Below, one piece after another: positions 9,311 to 17,734 of a stretch of 64,000 nt of DNA. The first letter of the stretch is position 1, and every line of letters starts with the position of its first letter. Source of the DNA: Sinomonas humi (GTDB taxonomy: Bacteria; Actinomycetota; Actinomycetes; Actinomycetales; Micrococcaceae). A program made the translations under genes and the position numbers. Under the pieces are notes generated by a model that worked only from the letters and a program-made list of their open reading frames with translations, did no database searches and was not told the origin of the DNA. Where the stretch lies: NCBI RefSeq assembly GCF_000802235.1, contig NZ_JTDL01000141.1, forward strand, positions 62,001-126,000, given 5' to 3'.

Positions 9311-10237
9311 GTGACCGTGCAGGACCGCGAAGCAATCGCCCCGAGAATCGTCGAGGCCTATGATTTCCGCCGTCCCACGACGCTCGCGCGCGAGCACAGC
9401 CGCATCCTCGAGGCAGGCTTCGAGAGCTTCTCGAGACAGTGGGGCACCCAGCTGACGGCGAAGGTCCGCGCCAAATCGACGGTTACGGTCGAGTCGGTAG
9501 TCATGCAGACGTACGACGAATACGTCGCGACGCTTCCCGGAACGACGTCGATGGTCCTGTGCGCCGTCGAGGGCACCGCAGCCAAGGCAGTCCTCCAGTT
9601 CCCGACGGCTGCCGCCCTCGGCTGGGTCGCGCGAATGCTCGGCGGCCACAGCGACAAGAGCGGCCTCGAACGCAAGTTCACGCCCCTCGAATACGCGCTC
9701 ATCAAGAGCCTCGTGGACGAGAGCCTCGAGGTCCTCGCGTACTCGCTCGGGGGCCTTCTCGCAGGAACGCCCCGCTTGGAGGCGATCCAGTACAACTCCC
9801 AGTTCGCTCAGGCCGCAGCCACGACGGATCTCATGATCGTCGTCGCCTTCTCGGTCGTCGTCGGGGACTCCGCCACCCAGATCACGCTCGCGATCCCCGC
9901 CGACGCCCTCCTTCCGCAGCTCGGCGCCGTCAACCCGATGGCGAGCAGTGCGAACGCATGCGAGCTCGTCGGGGGACAGATCGCCGCGGTGCCGATCGAT
10001 GTCACCATCCGGCTCGAGCCCGCAGCGGTGACACCGGCTCAGGTCCTCAACCTCGCCGTCGGGGACACGCTCGCCCTCCCACATCCGGAGCACCACCCGT
10101 TCCACGTGGCCGTCGGGGGCAAGAACCTCGCCCAGGCAATGGTCGTCCGCAAGGGTTCGCGCGTCGCTGCGCGCATCGTCCCGTCCGCGAGGGACGCCGC
10201 CCAGGGCAAGCCGCCCATGAAGGAGAAGGAATCTTGA
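9311..10237 (+). CDS. fliM: Flagellar motor switch protein FliM
   Basis: FliM forms the middle of the flagellar C-ring and binds CheY-P. The 308-residue product has the FliM core: PTTLAREHSRILEAGFESFS opening the CheC-like middle domain, the TYDEYVATLPGTTSM segment, FTPLEYALIKSLVDE, and a C-terminal SpoA-like domain ending in KGSRVAARIV. It is the first gene of the flagellar block, so upstream flagellar genes (filament, hook, motor) must lie elsewhere. Start is GTG, with TTG of fliN overlapping its stop. The canonical N-terminal CheY-binding LSQxEIDxLL peptide is not evident; the protein starts at TVQDREAIAP. Confidence 0.9.
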   Translation: MTVQDREAIAPRIVEAYDFRRPTTLAREHSRILEAGFESFSRQWGTQLTAKVRAKSTVTVESVVMQTYDEYVATLPGTTSMVLCAVEGTAAKAVLQFPTAAALGWVARMLGGHSDKSGLERKFTPLEYALIKSLVDESLEVLAYSLGGLLAGTPRLEAIQYNSQFAQAAATTDLMIVVAFSVVVGDSATQITLAIPADALLPQLGAVNPMASSANACELVGGQIAAVPIDVTIRLEPAAVTPAQVLNLAVGDTLALPHPEHHPFHVAVGGKNLAQAMVVRKGSRVAARIVPSARDAAQGKPPMKEKES

Positions 10238-10926
10238 GCAACCTCGCCCTCCACGCTGCCGCCGCTGACCGCCTCGCGGCAGCCCTTCCGGTCCCCGGAC
10301 TCGCGGTGACCGGCGCCGTCGGGCCGGCCGTCGCCGCCCCGCATGCCGCGCGCGCCGTCTCGGCGTCGTTCGTGGGAGCGCTCACCGCCGACTTCGCGCT
10401 CGCGCTCGCGTCCACGGACTTCGTCGCCGAGGCGGGCGGCGGCCCCCAGGCGAGTACGACGGCGGTCCTGCGCCCCGCATTCGAGCGCGCCGCCGAGGCG
10501 CTCCAAGGGGGCGTGCTCTCCGAACTGGCCGAAGGGGACGCGGGCGGGCTCTTCGCCGACCCGGAGACCGCGGTCTACGAGATTTCCGACGGCGCTGCCC
10601 CCTTCGGCTGGTTCGCGATCCGAGTGCACGACGGCGATGCCGCACCTTCCGCTCCAGCCGATTCCTCGGCCTTCGTTTCCCGGCTGGGACGAATCCACGA
10701 CGTCGAGATGGCCCTCACGGTCGAAATCGGCCGCACCCGGATGAGCATCCGGGACGCGCTCTCGATGGAGCCGGGAAAGGTCATCGAGCTCGACCGCTCC
10801 GCCGGGGCGCCCGTGGACGTGCTCCTCAATGGGCGCAAGATCGCCTTGGGCGAGGTCGTCGTCGTCGACCAGGACTACGGGGTGCGGATCACGCGCATCC
10901 TCGACGTGGCAGAGGCGCCCCGCTGA
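10234..10926 (+). CDS. fliN: Flagellar motor switch protein FliN, long form
   Basis: The C-terminal 80 residues (RLGRIHDVEMALTVEIGRTR, MSIRDALSMEPGKVIELDR, VDVLLNGRKIALGEVVVVD) are the SpoA domain of FliN, which builds the lower C-ring and docks FliH/FliI. The product is about 230 residues against 100-140 in most FliN. The extra N-terminal 140 residues are Ala-rich and predicted globular, with no clear CheC phosphatase motif, so it is not a standard FliY. TTG at 10234 shares bases with the fliM stop (TTGA), after GGAGAAGGA, which implies coupling. Confidence 0.88.
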   Translation: MSNLALHAAAADRLAAALPVPGLAVTGAVGPAVAAPHAARAVSASFVGALTADFALALASTDFVAEAGGGPQASTTAVLRPAFERAAEALQGGVLSELAEGDAGGLFADPETAVYEISDGAAPFGWFAIRVHDGDAAPSAPADSSAFVSRLGRIHDVEMALTVEIGRTRMSIRDALSMEPGKVIELDRSAGAPVDVLLNGRKIALGEVVVVDQDYGVRITRILDVAEAPR

Positions 10927-11430
10927 ATGGACTCGCTCATCCTGGGCCTCCGGGTCCTCGTCTCGCTAGGCGCCGTGCTGGGGCTCATGTGGCTCCTGCA
11001 CCGGCGCCTTCGCCGTGGGAGCGGTTCCGGGAAGGCGAAGGCGCTCACCGTGGTGTCGCGGCAGAGCGTGGGCCCCAAGGCATCGGTCGTCCTCGTGGAC
11101 ACCGACGGGCGGCGCTTCCTGCTCGGCGTCACGGAGCACGGGATCAACGTCCTCCACAGCGCGGAGGCCCCCGAACCCCTTGTCCTGGCGGAATCGCCCG
11201 TCCTCACCGAATCGCCCGTCCTCACCGAATCACCCAGCGTCGGGGAATTGGCCGCCCCGCTCACTCGCCGCGAAGTGCGCCAGAGCACGGGCGGGGGTGC
11301 CTTCGACCGAGAGCTCAGGCGCCAGTTGGGAGCGGGACGCCCGCAGACGCAGCCGCTCGCAGGTTCGGCTCTCGATCCCGCGACGTGGCGGATGGCGCTT
11401 GACGCGCTCCGCGGCGGGCGCCGGCAGTGA
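10927..11430 (+). CDS. fliO: Flagellar biosynthesis protein FliO
   Basis: FliO is the small export-gate assembly factor for FliP. The 167-residue product has one N-terminal membrane helix (LGLRVLVSLGAVLGLMWLL) and then the FliO domain KALTVVSRQSVGPKASVVLV, DTDGRRFLLGVTEHGINVL. The C-terminal part is a low-complexity tail with a duplicated ESPVLT unit. It starts directly after the fliN stop and overlaps fliP by GTGA. Confidence 0.85.
   Translation: MDSLILGLRVLVSLGAVLGLMWLLHRRLRRGSGSGKAKALTVVSRQSVGPKASVVLVDTDGRRFLLGVTEHGINVLHSAEAPEPLVLAESPVLTESPVLTESPSVGELAAPLTRREVRQSTGGGAFDRELRRQLGAGRPQTQPLAGSALDPATWRMALDALRGGRRQ
11191..11235 (+). repeat. 18-bp tandem repeat inside fliO (2.5 copies)
   Basis: GAATCGCCCGTCCTCACC occurs twice back to back at 11191-11208 and 11209-11226, and the next nine bases start a third, diverged copy. 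It encodes ESPVLT repeats in the tail of FliO and keeps the frame, so copy number can vary without breaking the gene. Confidence 0.85.
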
Positions 11431-12305
11431 CGCCCAACGGCCTCGCAGTCAGGGCCGGCCGGATCGCCGTCGTCGTTCTCCTCGCCGCGGTGACGGTCTA
11501 CGCCCTGCTGCTCCTCGCCTCTCCGGCGAGTCATGCGGCGGGACTGCACGCCCCGCTCGATCCGACCTCTCCCGTAGGGCCCGCCGACCCGACCGCACCG
11601 GCGACGCCCTCGCCCGCCCCGACCGCCACCGGCTCCGGCACGCTCAACCTCCAGATCAACTCACCCGACAACGGGCCGTCGTCAGCCGTCGTGACCCTCA
11701 TCGGGATCACGCTGCTCTCGGTCGCCCCGGCGCTCCTGCTCATGATGACCTCGTTCACGAAGATCTTCGTGGTGCTGTCCATGACCCGCAACGCCCTCGG
11801 GCTTCAGTCGGTCCCGCCGAACCAGGTGATCGCGGGCCTCGCGCTCTTCCTCTCGCTGTTCATCATGTGGCCCGTGGTGAGCGACATCAACACGCACGCC
11901 ATCCAGCCGTACCTCAACGGGCATCTCGACTTCGCCGGGGCGTTCAATGCCGCCACGGGTCCGCTCTCGAAGTTCATGACAGCCCACACACGCCAAGAGG
12001 ACATTGCGCTCATGACGCGCGCTGCGGGCCTGACCAACCCAGCCTCTCCCGCGGCGACACCGCTGCAGACCCTCATCCCGGCGTTCATGATCTCGGAGCT
12101 CCGCGCTGCGTTCATCATCGGCTTCGTCATCTTCGTGCCGTTCCTCATCATCGACCTCGTCGTCTCCGCCGCGCTCATGTCGATGGGCATGATGATGCTC
12201 CCGCCGGTCATGATCTCCCTGCCGTTCAAGATCCTGCTGTTCGTCCTCGTGGACGGGTGGGATCTCATCATCACGTCGCTCATCCAGAGTTATCAGGGGG
12301 GCTGA
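11427..12305 (+). CDS. fliP: Flagellar export gate protein FliP
   Basis: FliP is a core membrane protein of the flagellar type III export gate. The 292-residue product has a signal-like first helix, a Pro/Thr/Ala-rich linker (about residues 45-75), then the family core: LLLMMTSFTKIFVVLSMTR, FLSLFIMWPV, LIPAFMISELRAAFIIGF and MGMMMLPPVMISLPFK. The GTG start overlaps the fliO stop. All hallmark segments are present. Confidence 0.95.
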   Translation: MTPNGLAVRAGRIAVVVLLAAVTVYALLLLASPASHAAGLHAPLDPTSPVGPADPTAPATPSPAPTATGSGTLNLQINSPDNGPSSAVVTLIGITLLSVAPALLLMMTSFTKIFVVLSMTRNALGLQSVPPNQVIAGLALFLSLFIMWPVVSDINTHAIQPYLNGHLDFAGAFNAATGPLSKFMTAHTRQEDIALMTRAAGLTNPASPAATPLQTLIPAFMISELRAAFIIGFVIFVPFLIIDLVVSAALMSMGMMMLPPVMISLPFKILLFVLVDGWDLIITSLIQSYQGG

Positions 12306-12306
12306 C

Positions 12307-12582
12307 GTGAATACCGCCGCCGTTCTCGACATCTGCCTCCAAGCGCTCCTCGCCGCCGCGAAGCTCGCCGCGCCCGTGCTCGTGACGAGCCTCGTCGTGG
12401 GGCTCGCTATTTCGCTCGTCCAGTCGATCACCCAGCTCCAGGAGGCCACGCTCTCGTTCGTGCCGAAGGCAGTCGCGGTCGCGATCGCGCTCATCGTCTG
12501 CGGGCAGTGGATGATCTCCGAGATGGTCAGCTTCACGAACGACCTGTTCGCCCGGATTCCGTCCCTCCTCGGCTCCCACTGA
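12307..12582 (+). CDS. fliQ: Flagellar export gate protein FliQ
   Basis: A 91-residue protein with two membrane helices around the SLVVGLAISLVQSITQLQEA motif and the FVPKAVAVAIALIVCG second helix, the full FliQ pattern. It assembles with FliP and FliR into the export pore. GTG start one base after the fliP stop. Confidence 0.95.
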   Translation: MNTAAVLDICLQALLAAAKLAAPVLVTSLVVGLAISLVQSITQLQEATLSFVPKAVAVAIALIVCGQWMISEMVSFTNDLFARIPSLLGSH

Positions 12583-12586
12583 GCCC

Positions 12587-13345
12587 ATGAACATCCCCAT
12601 CGACCAGGCCTGGATCGAAGCCGTGATCCTCGCGGCAGTGCGAATGACGGCCTTCCTGTTCATCGCGCCGCCGTTCTCCCACAACGCGTTCCCCGCCCAG
12701 ATCAAGGGGATGCTCGGCGTAGGGCTCGGGCTCGCCGTCGCGAACCGGGCGCAGGACGGCTACAGCTCGCGCGATACCGCAGGCTTCGTCACGGGCCTCG
12801 TGCTCGAGCTCGTCACGGGCCTAGCGCTCGGGTTCCTCGTGTATCTCGTGTTCGCGGCCGTGCAGTCCGCGGGTTCGCTGATCGACCTCGGCAGCGGCTT
12901 CCAGATGGCTCAGGGCTACGACCCGCAGAGCCTCGTCAACGGCGCCCAGTTCACGCGACTCCTCCAGATGGCGGCCCTCGCGCTCCTGTTCTCCTCGGAC
13001 GGGTACCAGCTCGTGCTCGGCGGGCTCACCGGCTCATTCCATGCGCTCCCGCTCGCCGGCGGCCTCGATCTTTCCCAGCCCGTGCAGGCCATGACCGCCG
13101 CGACCACCGGAATGTTCGTCTCTGCCCTCCAGATCGCGGGGCCGCTCATGGTGGTCCTGTTCCTCGCGGATCTGGGCCTGGGTCTGCTCACGCGCGTCGC
13201 CCCCGCGCTCAACGCCTTCCAGATGGGCTTCCCGCTCAAGGTCCTCATCACGCTCAGCCTGGCGGGCGTCCTTTTCCTTGGGCTTCCGAGCATCGTCTCC
13301 TCGCTCGTGCAGCAGGCGGTCAACTCGGTCTTGGGGGTGGGCTAG
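12587..13345 (+). CDS. fliR: Flagellar export gate protein FliR
   Basis: The 252-residue product has about six membrane helices and FliR landmarks RMTAFLFIAPPF, PAQIKGMLGVGLGLAV, AGSLIDLGSGFQMAQGYDPQ and LLTRVAPALNAFQMGFPLK. It completes the FliPQR export pore. Its stop overlaps the flhB GTG by one base, so the gate subunits are translated in a coupled series. Confidence 0.95.
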   Translation: MNIPIDQAWIEAVILAAVRMTAFLFIAPPFSHNAFPAQIKGMLGVGLGLAVANRAQDGYSSRDTAGFVTGLVLELVTGLALGFLVYLVFAAVQSAGSLIDLGSGFQMAQGYDPQSLVNGAQFTRLLQMAALALLFSSDGYQLVLGGLTGSFHALPLAGGLDLSQPVQAMTAATTGMFVSALQIAGPLMVVLFLADLGLGLLTRVAPALNAFQMGFPLKVLITLSLAGVLFLGLPSIVSSLVQQAVNSVLGVG

Positions 13346-14439
13346 TGGCTGACGCCCAGGAACGCACCGAGAAGGCGAGCGACAAGCGGCTCCGCGAGGT
13401 CCGCTCGAAGGGGCAGCTCTCGCGCTCGCAGGACCTGACGGCGTGGCTCGCAGTGGGGGCGGGTGCCGTCATGCTTCCCTCGACGATCGACGCCGCCTCG
13501 AAAGCCGGAACGGCCCAGCTCTTCACGGTCACCTGGGTCGTTGCGAGCCCCGACCCAGGCAAGGCCGTGCAGGCGCTCTCGGACGGCCTCGGTTCGATCG
13601 CCGCGACGCTCGGGCCGCTCGCCGCCGTCGTCTTCCTCGCCGTGCTTGTGGGGTCCGCGGCGCAGGGAGGAATCCACCCGAAGCGGCTCACGCCGTCGTT
13701 CGAGCATTTCAACTTCGCCGCAGGGCTCAAGCGCATGTTCGGGACGCAGGCGCTGTGGGGTGGGGTGAAGGCGCTCTTGAAGACCGCCGTCGTGGGGCTC
13801 GTCCTCTGGAGTGTCGTGCAGGGGCTCGTCCCCGTGCTCATGTCGGCGGGCGGCCTCCCGATCTCCGGCGTCCTCGCAGCCGCGAACGACGGCGCCGGGT
13901 CGCTTCTGCGCTTCGCCGTCGCCGCAGGGCTTCTGCTCGCCGCGGTGGACGTCTTCGTCGTCGTCCGCCGCAACCGCACCAAGACCCGTATGACCAAGCG
14001 CGAAGTGAAGGACGAGAACAAGAACAGCGAAGGCGATCCCCTCGTCCGCTCCCAGCGGCGCTCGCGTCAACTCGCGATGTCCCGCAACCGCATGATTGCC
14101 GCGGTGAGCGCGGCCGACGTCGTCCTCGTCAACCCCACGCACGTGGCCGTCGCGCTCAAGTACGAGCCGGGCAAGTCCGCGCCGCGCATTGTCGCGAAAG
14201 GGGCAGGCACCATCGCAGCGCGGATCCGCGAGGAGGCCGAGAAGGAGCGGGTGCCGATGGTGCAGGACATTCCGCTTGCGCGCGCCCTGCACGCAATGTG
14301 CGATCTCGGCCAGGAGATCCCGGTCGAGTTCTACACAGCAGTTGCGGGCGTGCTCGCGTTCGTCATGTCGCTCAAGGCCCGCGGCGGATCGGCGGGTGTC
14401 CATACCCTTCCACCCGGCTTGAAAGGAATACACGCGTGA
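13345..14439 (+). CDS. flhB: Flagellar export switch protein FlhB
   Basis: FlhB controls the change of export substrate from hook to filament. The 364-residue protein has the N-terminal KASDKRLREVRSKGQ segment, four membrane helices, and the autocleavage motif NPTH at residues 263-266 within VLVNPTHVAVALKYEPG. The C-terminal domain (PRIVAKGAGTIAARIREEAE, VPMVQDIPLARAL) is complete. The cleavage residues are intact, so switching should work. Confidence 0.96.
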   Translation: MADAQERTEKASDKRLREVRSKGQLSRSQDLTAWLAVGAGAVMLPSTIDAASKAGTAQLFTVTWVVASPDPGKAVQALSDGLGSIAATLGPLAAVVFLAVLVGSAAQGGIHPKRLTPSFEHFNFAAGLKRMFGTQALWGGVKALLKTAVVGLVLWSVVQGLVPVLMSAGGLPISGVLAAANDGAGSLLRFAVAAGLLLAAVDVFVVVRRNRTKTRMTKREVKDENKNSEGDPLVRSQRRSRQLAMSRNRMIAAVSAADVVLVNPTHVAVALKYEPGKSAPRIVAKGAGTIAARIREEAEKERVPMVQDIPLARALHAMCDLGQEIPVEFYTAVAGVLAFVMSLKARGGSAGVHTLPPGLKGIHA

Positions 14440-16484
14440 ACCGGAATCTGGCACGGCTCGCCGTCCCGGTGGGGATTGTCGGCATCGTCCTGCTGCTCGT
14501 TGTGCCTGTCCCGGCGGCGCTCCTCGACGTGCTGATCGTGTGCAACGTCCTGCTCGCGCTCGTGATCCTGCTGACGAGCATGTTCGTGAAGAAGCCGCTC
14601 GACTTCTCGGTGTTCCCATCGCTCCTGCTCGTAGCAACACTGTTCCGGCTCGGACTCAATGTCGCCTCGACGCGGCTCGTCCTCGGGCAGGGCTATGCGG
14701 GGCAGGTGATCGAGGCTTTCGGCAAGGTCACCGTGGGCGGTTCGCTCATCATCGGGGCGGTCGTCTTCGTGATCCTCGTGGTGATCCAGTTCGTGGTCGT
14801 GACGAAGGGCGCCGAGCGCGTTGCGGAGGTCGGGGCGCGCTTCACCCTCGACGCGATGCCCGGCAAGCAGATGGCCATCGACGCCGACCTCAACGCGGGC
14901 TTGATCACCGACGTCGTCGCCCGGCAGCGTAGGGCCGAGGTCTCCGCGGAGGCCGACTTCTACGGTGCGATGGACGGCGCCTCCAAGTTCGTCAAGGGCG
15001 ACGCGATCGCGGGCATCGTCATCATCATCGTGAACATCGTCGGCGGGCTCGGCGTCGGGATGCTCCAGCGCGGGCTCTCGATCACGGACGCGCTCAACAC
15101 CTACTCCCTCCTCACCGTGGGCGACGGCCTCGTCTCGCAGATTCCGGCCCTGCTCATGGCCGTCTCGACCGGCATGATCGTCACGCGCTCGAACGCCGAG
15201 GCGGACCTCGGGCAGGCCGCATCGACGCAGCTTTCGCAGTCCCGGACGGCCCTCCTCATCGCCGGCCTCGCCGCCGTCGTCATGGCGCTCATGCCTGGCA
15301 TGCCGCCGCTGCCGTTCCTCGGCGTGGGGGCCGCGCTCATCATCGCCTCCCGCCGGATACGCCCCTCGCACGACGGCGATGCCTCCTCCGATGCGAGCGG
15401 TGCCGGGGGAGGGGAGGCCGAGCAGGATCCCACGCAGCGGCTCATGGAGGAGATGCGTGTGCACCCGCTCGAGATCATGCTGGCACCCGACCTCGTGGAC
15501 CTCGTCGGCGGTTCGGCGGACGATCTGCTCGCCCGGGTGAAGTCCCTGCGCCACAAGATCGCGATGGACCTCGGCGTCGTCATCCCGCCGGTGCGGACGC
15601 GCGACTCCGTTGAACTCCCGCCGTCGACCTACGCCATCCGGATCGCCGGCGTCGAAGCCGGCCGCGGGACCGCGCCGTCGGGCAAGCTCCTCGCCCTCGG
15701 CGACTTCCTCGACGCGCTGCCGGGGGCCGCCGTCGTCGAACCGGTCTTCGGGCTCGCGGGCAAGTGGATCCCCGCGGAGATGCGGCACAGCGCGGAGCTG
15801 ACCGGGGCGACCGTGATCGATCGCGTGAGCGTGCTGATCACGCACCTCTCCTCGATCGTGATGGCCAACGCGGCCCGCCTGCTCTCGCGCGAGGACGTCC
15901 GAGTGCTCACCGAGGGGGTCAAGAGTGCAAGCCCGGCCGCCGTCGAGGAGCTCACACCGGGGCTGCTCTCGCTGGCCGAGATCCACCGCGTGCTCCAGGG
16001 CCTGCTCACCGAACAGGTGCCGATCAACGACCTCACCCGCATCTACGAAGCACTCACCCTTCGGGCCAAGGCGTCCACCGATCCCGAGGGGCTCATCGAG
16101 TCGGCGCGGCTCGCCATCGGGCCGGCGCTCGTGCGGCGGCTCATGGACGGGGACAGGCTGACCGTCATCACGATCGAACCGGTCCTCGAGCAAAGCCTCG
16201 TGCAGGATCTCCGACCGGCCGAAGGCGGGACGCAGCTCGTCATGGAGCAGTCGAAGCTCGACTCGATCCTCGCATCGCTCAGCTCCGCGGTTGCCGCGGC
16301 CGAGTCTGCGGGGAAGAGCCCAGCCCTCGTCTGCGCGCCGGTGCTCCGGGCCGCCGTGCGGAAGCTCGTGGCGCTGCCGCCCTCGGGTGTCCCAGTGCTT
16401 TCGTATGCAGAGGTGACCTCGACGTCCGTGAATATCGAGACCATTGGGGTGGTGCGCCTTGGCGCCGCAACAGTATCTGCTTAG
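14436..16484 (+). CDS. flhA: Flagellar export apparatus protein FlhA
   Basis: FlhA is the large export-gate subunit whose cytoplasmic ring receives chaperone-bound substrates. The 682-residue product has eight N-terminal membrane helices, the FHIPEP-region signature FPSLLLVATLFRLGLNVAST, RFTLDAMPGKQMAIDADLNAG, and a cytoplasmic domain from about residue 330 after an acidic Ser/Gly linker. The GTG start overlaps the flhB stop. A much longer open frame exists upstream in the same phase, but it is antisense to nothing useful and overlaps flhB, so it was not used. Confidence 0.96.
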   Translation: MNRNLARLAVPVGIVGIVLLLVVPVPAALLDVLIVCNVLLALVILLTSMFVKKPLDFSVFPSLLLVATLFRLGLNVASTRLVLGQGYAGQVIEAFGKVTVGGSLIIGAVVFVILVVIQFVVVTKGAERVAEVGARFTLDAMPGKQMAIDADLNAGLITDVVARQRRAEVSAEADFYGAMDGASKFVKGDAIAGIVIIIVNIVGGLGVGMLQRGLSITDALNTYSLLTVGDGLVSQIPALLMAVSTGMIVTRSNAEADLGQAASTQLSQSRTALLIAGLAAVVMALMPGMPPLPFLGVGAALIIASRRIRPSHDGDASSDASGAGGGEAEQDPTQRLMEEMRVHPLEIMLAPDLVDLVGGSADDLLARVKSLRHKIAMDLGVVIPPVRTRDSVELPPSTYAIRIAGVEAGRGTAPSGKLLALGDFLDALPGAAVVEPVFGLAGKWIPAEMRHSAELTGATVIDRVSVLITHLSSIVMANAARLLSREDVRVLTEGVKSASPAAVEELTPGLLSLAEIHRVLQGLLTEQVPINDLTRIYEALTLRAKASTDPEGLIESARLAIGPALVRRLMDGDRLTVITIEPVLEQSLVQDLRPAEGGTQLVMEQSKLDSILASLSSAVAAAESAGKSPALVCAPVLRAAVRKLVALPPSGVPVLSYAEVTSTSVNIETIGVVRLGAATVSA

Positions 16485-17358
16485 GGGATCGAGCCTCGAG
16501 GACGTCACGCGTCAGGCCGTCGAGCTGTACGGACCGGAGGCGCGGATCGTGAGCGCCGACAGTGTGCTGGATCCTGGGCTCCGCGGGCTGATGGGCCGCC
16601 GCCACGTGGAGGCGACCGTGACGGTCCCGACCCCGATCGCGAGGCTCGCGCCCTCAGTGGACCCCGCTGGTCCGCACGCTCTGGGCCCGCACGCTCTGGA
16701 GGCCCGCGCGGGCATCGCCGCGCTGCTCGAGGACGCGGATAGGGCCGAGGACGGTTTCCTGGCCGCCGCCCCGGGTGCGCGTCCCTCGGCGCCGTCTGTC
16801 TCCACCGAGGCCGAGGACTTCGACGCGCTCCTCGAACGCCTACGGACCCAGATGGACGCGCCCGAGGAGCGCGTCCCCGTGCTCCTCGACGGCGCGGGGG
16901 ACCTCGTCCTTGTCGTCGGCCGGGGCGAAACGGCGCTCGCGGTGGTCCAATCGATGGCGGCGCGCCTGCCTGAGGGGTTCTCGTTGGTGAGCGCGGGCGG
17001 ACTGTCGGGGGATTGGCCACATCTCGAGGACGTTCGGGACGCCGTGGCCGCCCGGGCCGAAGGCGTCGAATCCGGGACCACGGTGCTCGCGGCCCTAGGG
17101 CTGCGGGGGTTCGATCGGCTCGCTCCGCAGTTTGGGCGCGCCGCGGCTCTGAGGCCGGATCAGGTGTGGCTCGCCGTGGATGCGCGGCACAAGGCTGAGG
17201 AGACTGCCGAATGGGTCGAGGCGGCAAAAGCACGCCTGACGGTGAGCGCTCTCGCATTGGTCGGCACGGGCGAAACTCGCACGCCGGAGACCGTCAATGC
17301 CCTCGGGATCCCCTTAGGCTGGGTGGACGGTTCGCGCGCACCACGGACGGTGCTCTGA
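16459..17358 (+). CDS. FlhF-like protein lacking a functional GTP-binding P-loop
   Basis: Position directly after flhA and the start RGSSLEDVTRQAVELYGPEA followed by RIVSADSV match the N-terminal domain of FlhF, the SRP-type GTPase that sets flagellar number and place. The C-terminal 150 residues resemble a decayed NG domain: GDLVLVVGRGETALAVVQSM stands where G1 should be but has no GKT. The G4-G5 region reads LALVGTGETRTPETVNALGI and PLGWVDG instead of TKLD. Start codon choice is TTG 16459 after GGGGTGG, overlapping flhA by 26 bases; TTG 16444 is also open. It is probably a non-hydrolysing FlhF homologue. Confidence 0.6.
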   Translation: MAPQQYLLRGSSLEDVTRQAVELYGPEARIVSADSVLDPGLRGLMGRRHVEATVTVPTPIARLAPSVDPAGPHALGPHALEARAGIAALLEDADRAEDGFLAAAPGARPSAPSVSTEAEDFDALLERLRTQMDAPEERVPVLLDGAGDLVLVVGRGETALAVVQSMAARLPEGFSLVSAGGLSGDWPHLEDVRDAVAARAEGVESGTTVLAALGLRGFDRLAPQFGRAAALRPDQVWLAVDARHKAEETAEWVEAAKARLTVSALALVGTGETRTPETVNALGIPLGWVDGSRAPRTVL

Positions 17359-17383
17359 CGCGTCATTCCATGGAAGGAGAACC

Positions 17384-17620
17384 ATGCTCGTACTCACCCG
17401 GAAACCCGGCGAGAAGATCATGATCGGCGACGAGATCGTCATCACGTTCCTCGAGAGCCGCGGAAGCGAGGGCATCCGGATAGGGATCGACGCCCCGCGC
17501 CACCTCGCGATCAAGCGCGAGGAAATCTTCGAAGCGGTAGCCGACGCGAACCGCGAAGCCGCCCACGCGCCGTCGGGCGCCGAGGCGATCCTGAAGGGGC
17601 TGTTGAGGCCGGAGGGCTGA
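17384..17620 (+). CDS. csrA: Carbon storage regulator CsrA
   Basis: CsrA binds GGA motifs in mRNA leaders and, with flagella, represses flagellin translation until its antagonist FliW is free. The 78-residue product has the family start MLVLTRKPGEKIMIGDEIVI and the basic GIDAPRHLAIKREEIFEAV. It ends the flagellar block after an AAGGAGA ribosome site. The partner fliW is not in this window. Confidence 0.95.
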   Translation: MLVLTRKPGEKIMIGDEIVITFLESRGSEGIRIGIDAPRHLAIKREEIFEAVADANREAAHAPSGAEAILKGLLRPEG

Positions 17621-17734
17621 GGCCAACCTCGTGCCTCGGCATGGGGGCCCCTCACCCGGCGGCTTGCCGATCTGCCACTCATGACCAGACGGGTCGAGGG
17701 TCCGGCCGAGCCGGGGGCTGGCTCTCCGCGGGGG

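Noticed and set aside
13443-14435. In-frame upstream extension of flhA
   Set aside because: The open frame overlaps flhB completely and is Arg-rich nonsense until the real FlhA start at GTG 14436.
14331-16508. Minus-strand ORF of 725 codons opposite flhA
   Set aside because: Asp/Glu/His/Arg-rich translation of the complementary strand of flhA, typical of GC-rich antisense frames; no domain.
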